Assembly: GCA_002369155.1 (NCBI GenBank)
Contig: DFEM01000012.1
Span: 1 to 22,544, forward strand
Length of the DNA: 22,544 nucleotides
Source: Lachnospiraceae bacterium UBA3802
GTDB taxonomy: Bacteria > Bacillota > Clostridia > Lachnospirales > Lachnospiraceae
Reading direction: 5' to 3'
Of this stretch, positions 8,114-17,426 are shown piece by piece; positions within the stretch are counted from its first letter, which is position 1, and every line of letters begins with the position of its first letter. The notes beneath the pieces are model-generated. The model did no database searches and was not told the DNA's origin. It was given only the letters and a program-made list of their open reading frames with translations. Made by a program: the position numbers and the translations under genes.

Positions 8114-9781
8114 TTAGAAAAGTCCGGTTATTTTTCCGTCGACAACATCGATACCGAGTGCCGCGGGTGCCTTGGGAAGACCGGGCATTGTCATTATCTG
8201 ACCTGTAATTACTACTACAAATCCGGCGCCTGCAGAAACATAGCATTCTCTGACTTCAATATTGAAATTCTTGGGACGTCCGAGAAGTGTGGGATCATCC
8301 GACAACGAATATTGAGTCTTTGCTACACAGACAGGCATGTTTGAAAATCCGAGCTTTGCAAGTTTTTCAAGCTGTTTCTTTGCTGTTGAAGAATAATTAA
8401 CGCCGTCTGCTCCGTAGATTTCCTTTGCAATGGTCTCGATCTTTTCTTCAAGAGACAAATCGTCTTTATATAAGGGATGATAATGACTTTCCTTTGTTTC
8501 GAGAGTTTCAAGCAATGTCTTTGCAAGTTCTATGCCGCCTTCGCCGCCTTTTTCCCATACTTCTGATAAAGCAAAACTGCAACCTCTGCTTACACAGAAA
8601 TCTTTTACGAAATCAGTTTCAGCCTTTGTATCCGTGATGAATGAGTTAAGCGTAACAACAACGGGAACATCGTATTTCTGAAGGTTCTCGATGTGCTTTT
8701 CAAGGTTTACGATACCCTTCTTCAAAGCATCGAGATTCTCAGTCGAAAGATTATCCTTGGGAATTCCTCCGTTATATTTAAGTGCGCGAATCGTGGCAAC
8801 AAGAACAATAGCATCGGGTTTAAGATTAGCCATACGACACTTAATGTCAAGGAATTTCTCTGCACCGAGGTCGGCACCGAATCCGGCTTCCGTAATGCAG
8901 TAATCTGCAATCTTTAATGCTGTCTTGGTTGCTCTTACGGAGTTACATCCGTGTGCGATATTTGCGAAAGGACCGCCGTGTACAATAGCCGGTGTATTTT
9001 CAAGCGTCTGAATGAGGTTGGGCTTTAATGCATCTTTTAACAATGCTGCCATAGAACCGACTGCGCCGAGATCTTTGGCTGTTACGACTTCTCCTGCGAA
9101 ATTATATGCTACAACGATTTTACCTAATCTTTCTTTAAGGTCTTCCATATCATCTGCAAGGCAAAGAATTGCCATGATTTCGGAAGCAACCGTAATAACG
9201 AAATGATCTTCTCTTACAACGCCGTCCGCCTTGGCTCCAAGACCGATAACAACATTTCTTAAAGCACGGTCATTCATGTCAAGACATCTTTTCCATACAA
9301 CGCTTCTTGTATCAATTCCAAGCTGATTGCCCTGCTGGATATGATTGTCAAGCAATGCGGCAAGAAGATTGTTAGCCGATGTAATCGCATGGAAGTCTCC
9401 CGTGAAATGGAGGTTTAAATCTTCCATGGGAACAACCTGTGCATTTCCGCCGCCGGCAGCGCCGCCCTTAATACCAAAGCAGGGTCCGAGAGACGGCTCT
9501 CTTAAAGCGATAACAGCCTTCTTTCCCATCTTGCCGAGAGCCTGTCCAAGTCCTACTGTCGTGGTAGTCTTGCCTTCTCCCGCAGGTGTGGGGTTAATTG
9601 CTGTTACAAGAACAAGTTTGCCGTTTTTATTGTTTTTAACCGAGTCGATATATTCATCCGATAATTTTGCTTTATATTTACCGTATAATTCCAAATCATC
9701 TTCCGGAATGTCAAGAAGTTTTGCAACTTCAGTAATTGGCTTCATATTAGCGCTTTGAGCAATTTCAATATCCGATTTCAT
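8114..9781 (-). CDS. fhs: formate-tetrahydrofolate ligase (10-formyl-THF synthetase)
   Basis: Fhs makes 10-formyl-THF from formate, THF and ATP in the cytoplasm. It serves purine and fMet synthesis in many anaerobes, and acetogenesis where the full pathway exists. At 555 residues it is full length. The nucleotide-binding loop is TPAGEGKTT at residues 65-73, followed by TVGLGQAL. Other family blocks include [44 protein letters not shown] and the C-terminal [17 protein letters not shown] 9781 is preceded by AAAGGAG. It lies 20 bases after ftsK. No acetyl-CoA synthase or CO dehydrogenase gene is in the window, so a full Wood-Ljungdahl pathway cannot be claimed from this DNA. Confidence 0.98.
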   Translation of the reverse strand: MKSDIEIAQSANMKPITEVAKLLDIPEDDLELYGKYKAKLSDEYIDSVKNNKNGKLVLVTAINPTPAGEGKTTTTVGLGQALGKMGKKAVIALREPSLGPCFGIKGGAAGGGNAQVVPMEDLNLHFTGDFHAITSANNLLAALLDNHIQQGNQLGIDTRSVVWKRCLDMNDRALRNVVIGLGAKADGVVREDHFVITVASEIMAILCLADDMEDLKERLGKIVVAYNFAGEVVTAKDLGAVGSMAALLKDALKPNLIQTLENTPAIVHGGPFANIAHGCNSVRATKTALKIADYCITEAGFGADLGAEKFLDIKCRMANLKPDAIVLVATIRALKYNGGIPKDNLSTENLDALKKGIVNLEKHIENLQKYDVPVVVTLNSFITDTKAETDFVKDFCVSRGCSFALSEVWEKGGEGGIELAKTLLETLETKESHYHPLYKDDLSLEEKIETIAKEIYGADGVNYSSTAKKQLEKLAKLGFSNMPVCVAKTQYSLSDDPTLLGRPKNFNIEVRECYVSAGAGFVVVITGQIMTMPGLPKAPAALGIDVVDGKITGLF

Positions 9782-9801
9782 AATCTTCTCCTTTGAATTA
9801 A

Positions 9802-12429
9802 TTAATTATTTAACATGGCATTAAATTCATCTTCGCTCATTAAAATCTTTCTGGGCTTTGTTCCTTCTTCAGGACCTACAACTCCTTTGGCTTCAAGCTG
9901 ATCCATGATTCTGGCGGCTCTGTTGAAACCTATCTTGAAAGCTCTTTGAAGGGCTCCGATGGATGCCTTTTCTTTACCGATTATAAAAATTCCGGCCTGT
10001 GCAAACAATTCATCCAGATCTCCTCCGGGTGCGGCAACCGTTCCGCCGCCCTGTGAAGTCTTGACGGACTCTATAATTCGCTCATCATATCCTTTGATAT
10101 TCTGATTTTTAATAAAATCAACAACATCCAAAACCTCATTGTCGGATACAAAGCAGCCCTGAACTCTGGAAGGTTTGTTCATTCCCTGAGGGAAGAAAAG
10201 CATATCTCCCTTGCCTAAAAGTTTTTCGGCACCGTTGGTATCAAGAATTGTTCTTGAATCGATACCGGATGAAACAGAAAAAGCTATGCGGCTTGGCATA
10301 TTTGCTTTAATAAGACCGGTAATTACATCAACCGAAGGTCTTTGCGTAGCAATAATCAAATGAATTCCGGCCGCTCTTGCAAGCTGTGCAAGACGACATA
10401 TCGATTCTTCCACTTCTTTACCGGCTACCATCATTAAGTCTGCAAGCTCGTCTACTATAATCACAATCTGAGGAAGAATTTTTCCTTCGGGATCTTCGCT
10501 CATCTTTTCGTTATAGCCTTTTAGATCTCTGACACCCGCATCGGCGAATTTTTTGTATCTGTCTTCCATTTCGCTGACACCCCAGTGTAGTGAAGCACTT
10601 GCCTGTTTGGGGTCTGTAACAACCGGAAGCAAAAGATGAGGAATACCGTTATATACGCTTAATTCAACAACCTTGGGGTCTATAAGAATAAGCTTAACAT
10701 CATCGGGATGAGCTTTATATAAAATACTCATAATAATGGTATTTATACATACTGACTTACCGGAACCTGTAGCACCTGCAATCAAAAGGTGAGGCATCTT
10801 TGCTATATCGGCAATGACAACCTGACCGGCAAGATCTTTTCCGACCGCAAACGATATTTTGGATTTGGAATCCGAAAATTCTTTGGACTCAACCAAATCC
10901 CTGAAAGGAACAGCCGAGCTTTCAGAATTGGGAACTTCAATACCTACCGCACTCTTTCCGGGAATGGGAGCTTCTATACGAATATCAGCAGCCCCGAGAC
11001 TTAATTTAATATCATCGGATAATGATACAATCCTTGATACCTTGACTCCGGGAGCGGGTGTAAGTTCATATCTTGTAACCGCAGGACCCTTTGAACAGTT
11101 TGCGGGATCGATTGAAACTTCGACACCGAATGTTGCAAGAGTCTCTTTTAATTTATTGGCAGTCTCAATAATATCGTCCCCTTTTCCTTTTGAACGTTTA
11201 TCACCTTTATTCAAAAGAGAAACGCTCGGGAACTTGTAAGCCTTGGTAGGATTACCCTCTTTTTTCATATACATGGAAAGAGTGGGATCTTCGCTTTGAG
11301 GCTTTGAAGAATCTGAAGAATTTGACAAAAGCTTTACTGAATTTACAGTTAATGAAGGTTCTGCAGTTTCAACTTTTACCGAAGGAACACTGACAGGGGC
11401 AATCTCAACTTCGCTTATGTCATTCTTCTTTATGGGTTTAATATCGTTATCATATACATTGATGGGTTTAATCTCATCTTCCGTATTGTTCTTAACAATA
11501 TTTTTCGCATGTATCTGATGAACGTCGTTTGTTTCTTTCTTAACTTCGACTTCTTTCTTCTTAACTTCTTTTACTTCTTTTTCATCATCGTCTTCTTCGA
11601 GGAAAGATCTGATTTCCGAAGGCTTTACATCGATAATTTTATCTTTTTTGACATTGTCTTCTTTTTCGACATTTTCAGTATCAATTGTATATGAAAGGCG
11701 CTTCTTTTTAGCTTCTTCTTTCTCTCTTAATTTGCGGATTTCTCTTTGTGTGTATTCTCTTTCTTTTTCTTTATCCTCATCATCCAGTTCAGAATATTTT
11801 GCTTTGAGTATCTTGTAATATCTGACAAAATATTTGCCAAACATAACGGTAATCGAAGCAATTATAAAGAGAATCGAAAGAATCCAAACCAATGCTCTTC
11901 CGCAGCTTATATCAATCAAATATGCGAAAAATCCGAAGATAACGCCGCCGCCCTTGCCTTCGTGATAAAAGATTTTCATCGATTCGCCGAATGCATTGCC
12001 GCTGATATCCGAATAAGCAATCAAATGGGCAATCATACCGACAGCAAGTGCGAAAAATCCTGCGGATATAAAATTAAATACAGTCTTTTTAGTGGTATCT
12101 TTAAATACCAGATAAAGAATTATCGCAATTCCGATAATCGGCAATACGAAAGCATCGAATCCGAACAATCCTTTTACAAAAGATGTAACGAATAATCCGA
12201 ATCCGCCTTCAAAGATACCGAGTGCAAAAAGAAACATAATTATCAAGAGCGCAAAAACACCGATATAAATCAGGGTTTTCACGTAATCGAATTCAAACTC
12301 GTCATTGGAATTATTGTTTCTTTTAGCGTTTGATGTATTTTTTCTTCTGTTTGTATTTGAAGAAGATCTTCTCTGAGGGTTTGTGTTTCTCCTTTGGGAA
12401 GATCTCTTACGACTACCGTCAGATGTCAT
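9802..12429 (-). CDS. ftsK: FtsK/SpoIIIE-family DNA translocase
   Basis: An 875-residue membrane-anchored ATPase that pumps chromosomal DNA through the closing septum at division, or during sporulation for SpoIIIE. The N-terminus is a basic tail (residues 1-40), then four membrane helices at about 51-75, 92-110, 118-140 and 160-200. A highly charged Lys/Glu-rich linker follows (about 205-395). The RecA-like motor has Walker A GATGSGKS at 552-559 and Walker [12 protein letters not shown] at 655-665. The C-terminal winged-helix gamma domain (about 805-870, with [20 protein letters not shown]) reads polar DNA motifs. The length is between typical SpoIIIE and large FtsK proteins. Its ATG overlaps the end of the upstream membrane-protein gene by 11 bases. 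Whether this is the division or the sporulation paralogue cannot be decided here. Confidence 0.96.
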   Translation of the reverse strand: MTSDGSRKRSSQRRNTNPQRRSSSNTNRRKNTSNAKRNNNSNDEFEFDYVKTLIYIGVFALLIIMFLFALGIFEGGFGLFVTSFVKGLFGFDAFVLPIIGIAIILYLVFKDTTKKTVFNFISAGFFALAVGMIAHLIAYSDISGNAFGESMKIFYHEGKGGGVIFGFFAYLIDISCGRALVWILSILFIIASITVMFGKYFVRYYKILKAKYSELDDEDKEKEREYTQREIRKLREKEEAKKKRLSYTIDTENVEKEDNVKKDKIIDVKPSEIRSFLEEDDDEKEVKEVKKKEVEVKKETNDVHQIHAKNIVKNNTEDEIKPINVYDNDIKPIKKNDISEVEIAPVSVPSVKVETAEPSLTVNSVKLLSNSSDSSKPQSEDPTLSMYMKKEGNPTKAYKFPSVSLLNKGDKRSKGKGDDIIETANKLKETLATFGVEVSIDPANCSKGPAVTRYELTPAPGVKVSRIVSLSDDIKLSLGAADIRIEAPIPGKSAVGIEVPNSESSAVPFRDLVESKEFSDSKSKISFAVGKDLAGQVVIADIAKMPHLLIAGATGSGKSVCINTIIMSILYKAHPDDVKLILIDPKVVELSVYNGIPHLLLPVVTDPKQASASLHWGVSEMEDRYKKFADAGVRDLKGYNEKMSEDPEGKILPQIVIIVDELADLMMVAGKEVEESICRLAQLARAAGIHLIIATQRPSVDVITGLIKANMPSRIAFSVSSGIDSRTILDTNGAEKLLGKGDMLFFPQGMNKPSRVQGCFVSDNEVLDVVDFIKNQNIKGYDERIIESVKTSQGGGTVAAPGGDLDELFAQAGIFIIGKEKASIGALQRAFKIGFNRAARIMDQLEAKGVVGPEEGTKPRKILMSEDEFNAMLNN

Positions 12430-14329
12430 AATAATCTTTGCCCTTTAAGTCATTAATATCAAAGTCAAGCTGATCGTCTCTTAAATCGTAATCATACGTA
12501 AGCTCCCTTGTAACATGAGGTTTGGGAGTCGGAAGAGGATTTTTAATCATAGCAGTAGCCTTCAAATTGGGATCGGCTTCAACAAGCGAAATTCCTTCGT
12601 TTGCCACTTTCATCTTATGCATTTCCTCCTCTTCTTTGTTTTTGTAAACATGAGCGGTCTTGTATTCTCTTCTGGACGGAACTATATTGTCACGTTTTTC
12701 GTTATCGTTTGTAAGAACTTCAGTCTTCTTATCAGTTTCATTTTCGGGAACGGAAACTTCGTTCTTATTATCAGAAACTTCGGAAACTTCGGTTGTAATT
12801 TCGGTATCTTTGTTATCGGAATTAATGATACTGATTTTCTTGCTCTCCGTATCCGCAGGCTGTAAATCAATATTTTCGTTTTCAGTTAAACTACTTCCGA
12901 TAGGTTCGGGCTGTTTAACAACTTCATTTGGCTGCACAGGTCTTCCGGGTATCGTCCTAGGTGCGGGTCTTGAAGGGCGTACGGGAACGGTTTTGACAGT
13001 TTCGATTTTTGAAATCTTGTGACTGTTGGATGTTTCCCTGATATTGCCGTTTCTTGCATAAACAGGTCTTTTAATGATAACCTGTTCAGGTTCTGCGAGG
13101 AATCCGGGTGAATCGAAAAATCCGATTGCAGCAAATAAAACATAAAAATAATTAACCAGATAAGCATATTCGCTTGTATTGAATTTAACGAATGTAAGAA
13201 CAGCCGCAAAATCCAAAACAATAACAGCAAAAAGACCTCTGTCGGCTTCGTTTCTTATAAATGCAAAAATCGCTACGGCCGAAAAAATAAATATAACTAT
13301 TCCTTCATATCTGGTTTCCATAGGCGAATTGAAAGTTAACGAAAGCCCGTTTGGTACAAATGAAAAGATATAGTTGAATACATTTGTCAAATGGTCAAAG
13401 CCGTTATTCGGTACAAAGTACAAAAAAGCAAACAGGAATGCAAAGAATGAAATCACATAAATAAGTATCTGAATGCCTCTTTTTTGGAAAATCAGATAAG
13501 CTTCCCTGTCATAAACCATTATCAATGAGGTAACGGTTACGACAAACAAAGATATACCCAAAATATCACACATTGCGATAAAACCGGATAAAAGTCCGAG
13601 CCCGGCAAAAATCAGCAAATGATAATTTTCGGTAATTTTTCCGTTTGTATTTAAATCATTGACAGTGAACAGAAAATATATATATCCGGCGAACAAAAAT
13701 GCAATCAGTGCATCCGGAGACATTGTCATTGTCGCATTTATTGAAAAAGGTAAAAATGCTATAAGCAAAAATACCAAAAGCCCATATCTTATTCTTAAAG
13801 ATTTTTTTAAAGCAAAATATGAAAACTCGGCCACACCCACCTGAAGCAATGCATTAAAAGCATATATAGGATAAGGAGTAGCGCTTATTTTGCATAAAAG
13901 TCTGCAAATCGATGCGTATGCATATGACAAAAATGTCGTATCGTTTAAATCGTTTGAGACATTCAGTGCATAATTATAATATATATTGTTGATATCCTCT
14001 CCTATTTTCGAAGTTATGACGAGTATTCGAAGGAATATCATCATAACAGGTACGAGAATAACAATAATTGTCTCTATAGACTTCGGAAATACAGGCAGTT
14101 TCTCCGGAATATATTTTTCCGGAATGCGGGGAACCACAAATTTTACAATCAAAACGACAAGCGCTGCAGCCACAAAAACAATAGCGTATCTTATTAACAT
14201 CGGCAACAATGCGCCGTTGTCGGAAGATACGGGATTTAAACTGACGGAATAAAGACCGATTCCGCAAAAAAAGATTAAAGCAAATATCACATATAAAATA
14301 TAATGATATATGTTTTTTCTTGTAAGCAT
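12419..14329 (-). CDS. multi-pass membrane protein, possible GT-C glycosyltransferase, with long disordered tail
   Basis: A 636-residue protein in two halves. Residues 1-405 contain about ten or more hydrophobic helices with short polar loops. A candidate first exterior loop after the third helix holds KIGEDINNIYYNYALN, and SPDALIAFLF at 204-213 resembles GT-C (ArnT/PMT-like) folds, but I see no decisive catalytic motif. Residues 406-636 are hydrophilic, rich in Pro, Glu, Thr, Asn and Lys and probably disordered and cytoplasmic. They end in an acidic/tyrosine patch (YDYDLRDDQLDFDINDL, then KDYYDI). The upstream gene makes a polyprenyl-phosphate-linked sugar donor in related systems, so a role as the enzyme using that donor outside the membrane is plausible. 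The tail codons overlap the ftsK start. The start has GGAAGG at nine bases. Function is unproven. Confidence 0.8.
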   Translation of the reverse strand: MLTRKNIYHYILYVIFALIFFCGIGLYSVSLNPVSSDNGALLPMLIRYAIVFVAAALVVLIVKFVVPRIPEKYIPEKLPVFPKSIETIIVILVPVMMIFLRILVITSKIGEDINNIYYNYALNVSNDLNDTTFLSYAYASICRLLCKISATPYPIYAFNALLQVGVAEFSYFALKKSLRIRYGLLVFLLIAFLPFSINATMTMSPDALIAFLFAGYIYFLFTVNDLNTNGKITENYHLLIFAGLGLLSGFIAMCDILGISLFVVTVTSLIMVYDREAYLIFQKRGIQILIYVISFFAFLFAFLYFVPNNGFDHLTNVFNYIFSFVPNGLSLTFNSPMETRYEGIVIFIFSAVAIFAFIRNEADRGLFAVIVLDFAAVLTFVKFNTSEYAYLVNYFYVLFAAIGFFDSPGFLAEPEQVIIKRPVYARNGNIRETSNSHKISKIETVKTVPVRPSRPAPRTIPGRPVQPNEVVKQPEPIGSSLTENENIDLQPADTESKKISIINSDNKDTEITTEVSEVSDNKNEVSVPENETDKKTEVLTNDNEKRDNIVPSRREYKTAHVYKNKEEEEMHKMKVANEGISLVEADPNLKATAMIKNPLPTPKPHVTRELTYDYDLRDDQLDFDINDLKGKDYYDI

Positions 14330-14364
14330 TTAGTCTAACCTTCCAATTTAAGCCTGTAAATGTG

Positions 14365-15306
14365 TCATTCGATATATTTGTCGATATTGTATCTCGGACG
14401 TCCTTTGACTTCCATGTATATTTTGCCGATATATTCACCGATTAAACCGATGGAAATAAGCTGTACTCCTCCAAGGAACCAGATACTGACAATAAGAGAC
14501 GTCCAGCCCGGTTCGACTGTCAGGAAAATAAACGAAATCAAAGCATAAATCAAAGCAGCCATGCTGAGAAATACGCTTATAACTCCGAGTAAAATAATAT
14601 AACGTATGGGTTTTACGCTGAAGGATGTAATTCCTTCGATTGCAAGTGCAAGCATTTTCTTTAAAGGATATTTGCTCTCACCGGCAACTCTGACTTTTCT
14701 GTCATAATAAACGCAAGCCGTTTTATATCCGATCAAAGGGACAATACCTCTGATATAGAGATTCTCTTCTTTGTATTTGTAGAACTGTTCAAGAGCTCTC
14801 TTTGACATCAGACGGAAATCTGCATGATTGTAAATGGTCTTTGCTCCGAAGAAATTCATGAGTTTGTAGAAAGACTGCGCGGTAAATCTTTTGAAAAACG
14901 TATCCGTCTTTCTCTTGTTTCTGACACCGTAAACAATGTCATTTCCCTCATGATACAAATCAACCATTTCATCGAATACTTCAATGTCATCCTGAAGATC
15001 CGCATCAATAGAAATGGACATATCGCAGATATCTTTGGCAAAGTTGAGTCCTGCGGTAAGTGCGAACTGATGTCCCACATTGCCCGCAAGTTTAAGTCCT
15101 CTGACTTCTTTATGTATTTTGTTTTCGTTTTCGATTAATTCCCATGTTTTGTCTTTGCTTCCGTCATCCACAAAAAGAAGAAAAGAATCAGGAGAAATCT
15201 TTCCTTTGGAAATCAAATCCGAAAGCTTGTTTCTTAAGCTTTCGAAAGTAATCGGAAGCATTTCTTCTTCGTTATAGCAGGGAACAATTATCGAAAGAAT
15301 ATCCAT
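14365..15306 (-). CDS. GtrB-like family 2 glycosyltransferase (polyprenyl-phosphate sugar synthase)
   Basis: A 313-residue enzyme with an N-terminal GT-A domain and two C-terminal membrane helices. The GT2 start is SIIVPCYNEEEMLP, the nucleotide-sugar acid is in FVDDGSKDKT (46-54), and the metal-binding DxD is D101-A-D103 in SISIDADLQDD. HADFRLMSKRA (161-171) and VAGESKYPLKKM (207-218) are family blocks of the DPM1/GtrB/CsbB group. Helices lie at about 235-262 and 268-295. Homologues transfer glucose, GlcNAc or another sugar from a nucleotide donor to undecaprenyl phosphate on the inner face of the membrane. The adjacent multi-pass protein is a natural partner. The sugar cannot be told from sequence. 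AGGAG lies six bases before ATG 15306, and the gene starts 12 bases after metY. Confidence 0.92.
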   Translation of the reverse strand: MDILSIIVPCYNEEEMLPITFESLRNKLSDLISKGKISPDSFLLFVDDGSKDKTWELIENENKIHKEVRGLKLAGNVGHQFALTAGLNFAKDICDMSISIDADLQDDIEVFDEMVDLYHEGNDIVYGVRNKRKTDTFFKRFTAQSFYKLMNFFGAKTIYNHADFRLMSKRALEQFYKYKEENLYIRGIVPLIGYKTACVYYDRKVRVAGESKYPLKKMLALAIEGITSFSVKPIRYIILLGVISVFLSMAALIYALISFIFLTVEPGWTSLIVSIWFLGGVQLISIGLIGEYIGKIYMEVKGRPRYNIDKYIE

Positions 15307-15318
15307 ATCCGGCTCCTA

Positions 15319-16602
15319 TTATTTTAAGCTTGAAAAAGCCTGTTCAAGGTCTGCAATAATATCATCCGCATTTTCGATTCCGACAGAGAATCTGATTAAA
15401 TCGGGTTTTACGCCTGCTTCAAGAAGCTGCTCGTCTGTCATCTGGCGATGAGTATGGCTTGCGGGATGAAGAACGCATGAACGTGTATCTGCAACATGAG
15501 TAACAATAGCAATGAGTTTAAGGGAATCCATGAATTTAATGCTTGCTTCTCTTCCGCCCTTAATACCGAAGGTAAGTACGCCGCATGTTCCGTTGGGCAT
15601 ATATTTTTTAGCTCTTTCGTAATAAGGATCTCCTTCGAGGCCGGGATAATTAACCCATGCAACGTTTTCGTTGTTCTGTAACCATTTAGCAACCTTTAAT
15701 GCATTCTCGCAGTGTCTTTGCATGCGAAGATGCAATGTTTCAAGGCCCAGGTTAACGTAAAAAGCATTCTGAGGAGACTGAATGGAGCCTAAATCCCTCA
15801 TAAGTGTTGCGGTAGCTTTAACGATATATGCAGCCTTTCCAAACTGCTTGGTATAAACGGTTCCGTGATAAGATTCATCGGGATAGCAAAGTCCCGGGAA
15901 TTTATCGGGATATTTGGTCCAGTCGAAATTGCCCGAATCTACAATGCATCCTCCGACCGAAACTGCATGTCCGTCCATATATTTTGTTGTGGAATGTGTA
16001 ACAATATCCACACCGTATTCAAAAGGTCTGCAGTTAACAGGTGTAGGGAATGTATTGTCAACGATCAAAGGAACGCCCGCTTCATGAGCAGCGGTAGCGA
16101 ATTTTTCAAAATCAAGAACAACCAGTGAAGGATTGGAAATTGATTCTGCAAGAACGCACTTTGTATTCTCTTTGAATTCTTTTCTTAAATCATCCAAAGA
16201 TATTTCGGGATCTACAACTGTAGTTTCTATACCCATCTTTGCTATGGTGGTTGTCAAAAGATTGAATGTACCGCCGTATAAAGCAGAACTGATAATGATA
16301 TGATCACCGGCTTCTGCAAGATTGAAAACAGAATAAAAGTTTGCTGCCTGTCCGGAAGATGTGAGCATGGCTGCTGCGCCGCCTTCCATATCGCAAATCT
16401 TGGCAGCTACAAAATCATTGGTAGGATTCTGAAGCCTTGTATAAAAATAACCTGATTCCTTTAAGTCAAATAAATCACCCATCTGTTCCGAAGTGTCATA
16501 TTTGAAAGTTGTTGACTGATAAATGGGTAAAATTCTTGCCTCGCCTTTTGAAGGCTTCCAGCCTGACTGTATACATTTTGTTTCAATTCTGTAATCGCTC
16601 AT
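15319..16602 (-). CDS. metY: O-acetylhomoserine sulfhydrylase (aminocarboxypropyltransferase)
   Basis: A 427-residue PLP enzyme of the Cys/Met metabolism family. It is expected to make homocysteine from O-acetylhomoserine and sulfide in the cytoplasm. The PLP lysine is K207 in THSTTKYMDGH, with the pyridine-nitrogen Asp in VDNTFPTP (D182) and the phosphate-contact segments YTRLQNPT (54-61) and SSGQAAN (82-88). The region after K207 (KFPGLCYPDESYHGTVY) is the longer insert that separates OAH sulfhydrylases from cystathionine gamma-synthase and beta-lyase. It ends in the usual SVGIENADDIIADLEQA. The gene follows yebC by 27 bases. That gap is too short for a SAM or T-box leader, so no methionine-specific control is visible next to the gene. 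Confidence 0.94.
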   Translation of the reverse strand: MSDYRIETKCIQSGWKPSKGEARILPIYQSTTFKYDTSEQMGDLFDLKESGYFYTRLQNPTNDFVAAKICDMEGGAAAMLTSSGQAANFYSVFNLAEAGDHIIISSALYGGTFNLLTTTIAKMGIETTVVDPEISLDDLRKEFKENTKCVLAESISNPSLVVLDFEKFATAAHEAGVPLIVDNTFPTPVNCRPFEYGVDIVTHSTTKYMDGHAVSVGGCIVDSGNFDWTKYPDKFPGLCYPDESYHGTVYTKQFGKAAYIVKATATLMRDLGSIQSPQNAFYVNLGLETLHLRMQRHCENALKVAKWLQNNENVAWVNYPGLEGDPYYERAKKYMPNGTCGVLTFGIKGGREASIKFMDSLKLIAIVTHVADTRSCVLHPASHTHRQMTDEQLLEAGVKPDLIRFSVGIENADDIIADLEQAFSSLK

Positions 16603-16629
16603 TTTCTTAGACCTCGTAATTTAAGTATT

Positions 16630-17361
16630 TTATTCTTCGTCCCAGTTGGTATAGACGTTTTGAACATCATCATCTTCATCAAGCAGATCAAGTGTTCTCT
16701 GAAGATTCTTGATGGCTGTTTCATCATCAAGTTTTACATAGTTTTGAGGAAGCATTGTTACCTCGGCCTGAGCCATGGGAATCTTATTCTCTTCCAAAGC
16801 CTTGATTACATCGGTAATAGCATCGGGAGCAGTAATAATTTCAAAACTGTCCTCTTCCTCCGAAAAATCATCGGCGCCTGCATCAAGTGCAATCATCATA
16901 AGATCGTCAGCTTCCATGTCGCACTCTTCTTTGTCGATAATGATCTGACCGCATTCATCAAACATATATGATACGCAGCCCTGAGTACCGATATTGCCCT
17001 GTCCTTTGGTGAAAGCAGAACGAACATTGCTTGCGGTTCTGTTCTTGTTATCCGTAAGGCATTTTACGATAATTGCAATACCGTTGGGGCCGTAACCTTC
17101 GTATGTACACTGTTCATAAACAACACTTGAGCCTTCTCCGGCAGCCTTCTTGATACCACGATCGATTGTATCGTTTGGCATGTTGTTTGCTTTTGCTTTT
17201 GCAATAACTGCAGCAAGTTTATAGTTATTGGCGGGATCGGGTCCGCCTTCTTTAACGGCAACGGCAATTTCACGGCCTATAATTGTGAAAATCTTTCCTT
17301 TTGCCGCATCATTCTTTTCCTTTTTGTGTTTAATATTGGCAAATTTTGAATGTCCAGACAT
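16630..17361 (-). CDS. yebC: YebC/PmpR-family protein
   Basis: A 243-residue protein of normal YebC length and layout. It starts with the family N-terminus MSGHSKFANIKHKKEKND and GKIFTIIGREI. Residues around 60-100 hold NMPNDTIDRGIKKAAGEGS and YEGYGPNGIAIIV, followed by DNKNRTASNVRSAF and MFDECGQI. An acidic middle domain and the C-terminal MLPQNYVKLDD follow. The family was long called a DNA-binding transcriptional regulator; more recent work on homologues implicates some members in relieving ribosome stalling, so the molecular role here is open. AGGAGG lies five bases before ATG 17361, and a strong promoter lies directly upstream, making this the first gene of its transcript. Confidence 0.95.
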   Translation of the reverse strand: MSGHSKFANIKHKKEKNDAAKGKIFTIIGREIAVAVKEGGPDPANNYKLAAVIAKAKANNMPNDTIDRGIKKAAGEGSSVVYEQCTYEGYGPNGIAIIVKCLTDNKNRTASNVRSAFTKGQGNIGTQGCVSYMFDECGQIIIDKEECDMEADDLMMIALDAGADDFSEEEDSFEIITAPDAITDVIKALEENKIPMAQAEVTMLPQNYVKLDDETAIKNLQRTLDLLDEDDDVQNVYTNWDEE

Positions 17362-17397
17362 AAATTCCTCCTAGTGTTACGTAAAAATCAACAACAT

Positions 17398-17426
17398 ATT
17401 ATATCATTTTGAAGCCTGTTTATCAA
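17398..17426 (-). promoter_or_regulatory. sigma-A promoter with extended -10, reading into yebC
   Basis: Read on the minus strand, the -35 box TTGATA (17426-17421) is followed by exactly 17 bases and the -10 box TATAAT (17403-17398). The -10 is preceded by TGA, which gives an extended -10 (TGnTATAAT). That TGA is the stop codon of the upstream CNNM gene. The -35 matches consensus at five of six bases and the -10 at six of six. Initiation is expected near 17391, leaving a leader of about 30 bases with AGGAGG. It would give yebC and the genes after it their own transcript start. Confidence 0.8.

Noticed and set aside
11500..11760. Possible repeat or transferred DNA in the ftsK linker region
   Set aside because: The A/G-rich pattern comes from runs of Lys and Glu codons in the charged linker, which is normal for FtsK; there are no direct repeats or insertion boundaries.
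11746..12195. 149-codon plus-strand frame opposite ftsK
   Set aside because: The product is low-complexity and Phe/Asn-rich, arising from the membrane and charged-linker codons of ftsK. Similar plus-strand frames opposite fhs and nnrD were rejected for the same reason.
13974..14438. 154-codon minus-strand frame across the GT2/membrane protein junction
   Set aside because: It overlaps two well-supported genes in another frame, and its translation is basic with scattered Cys and no domain.
16603..16629. SAM riboswitch or T-box before metY
   Set aside because: The gap is only 27 bases and contains just a ribosome site; no leader structure can fit.
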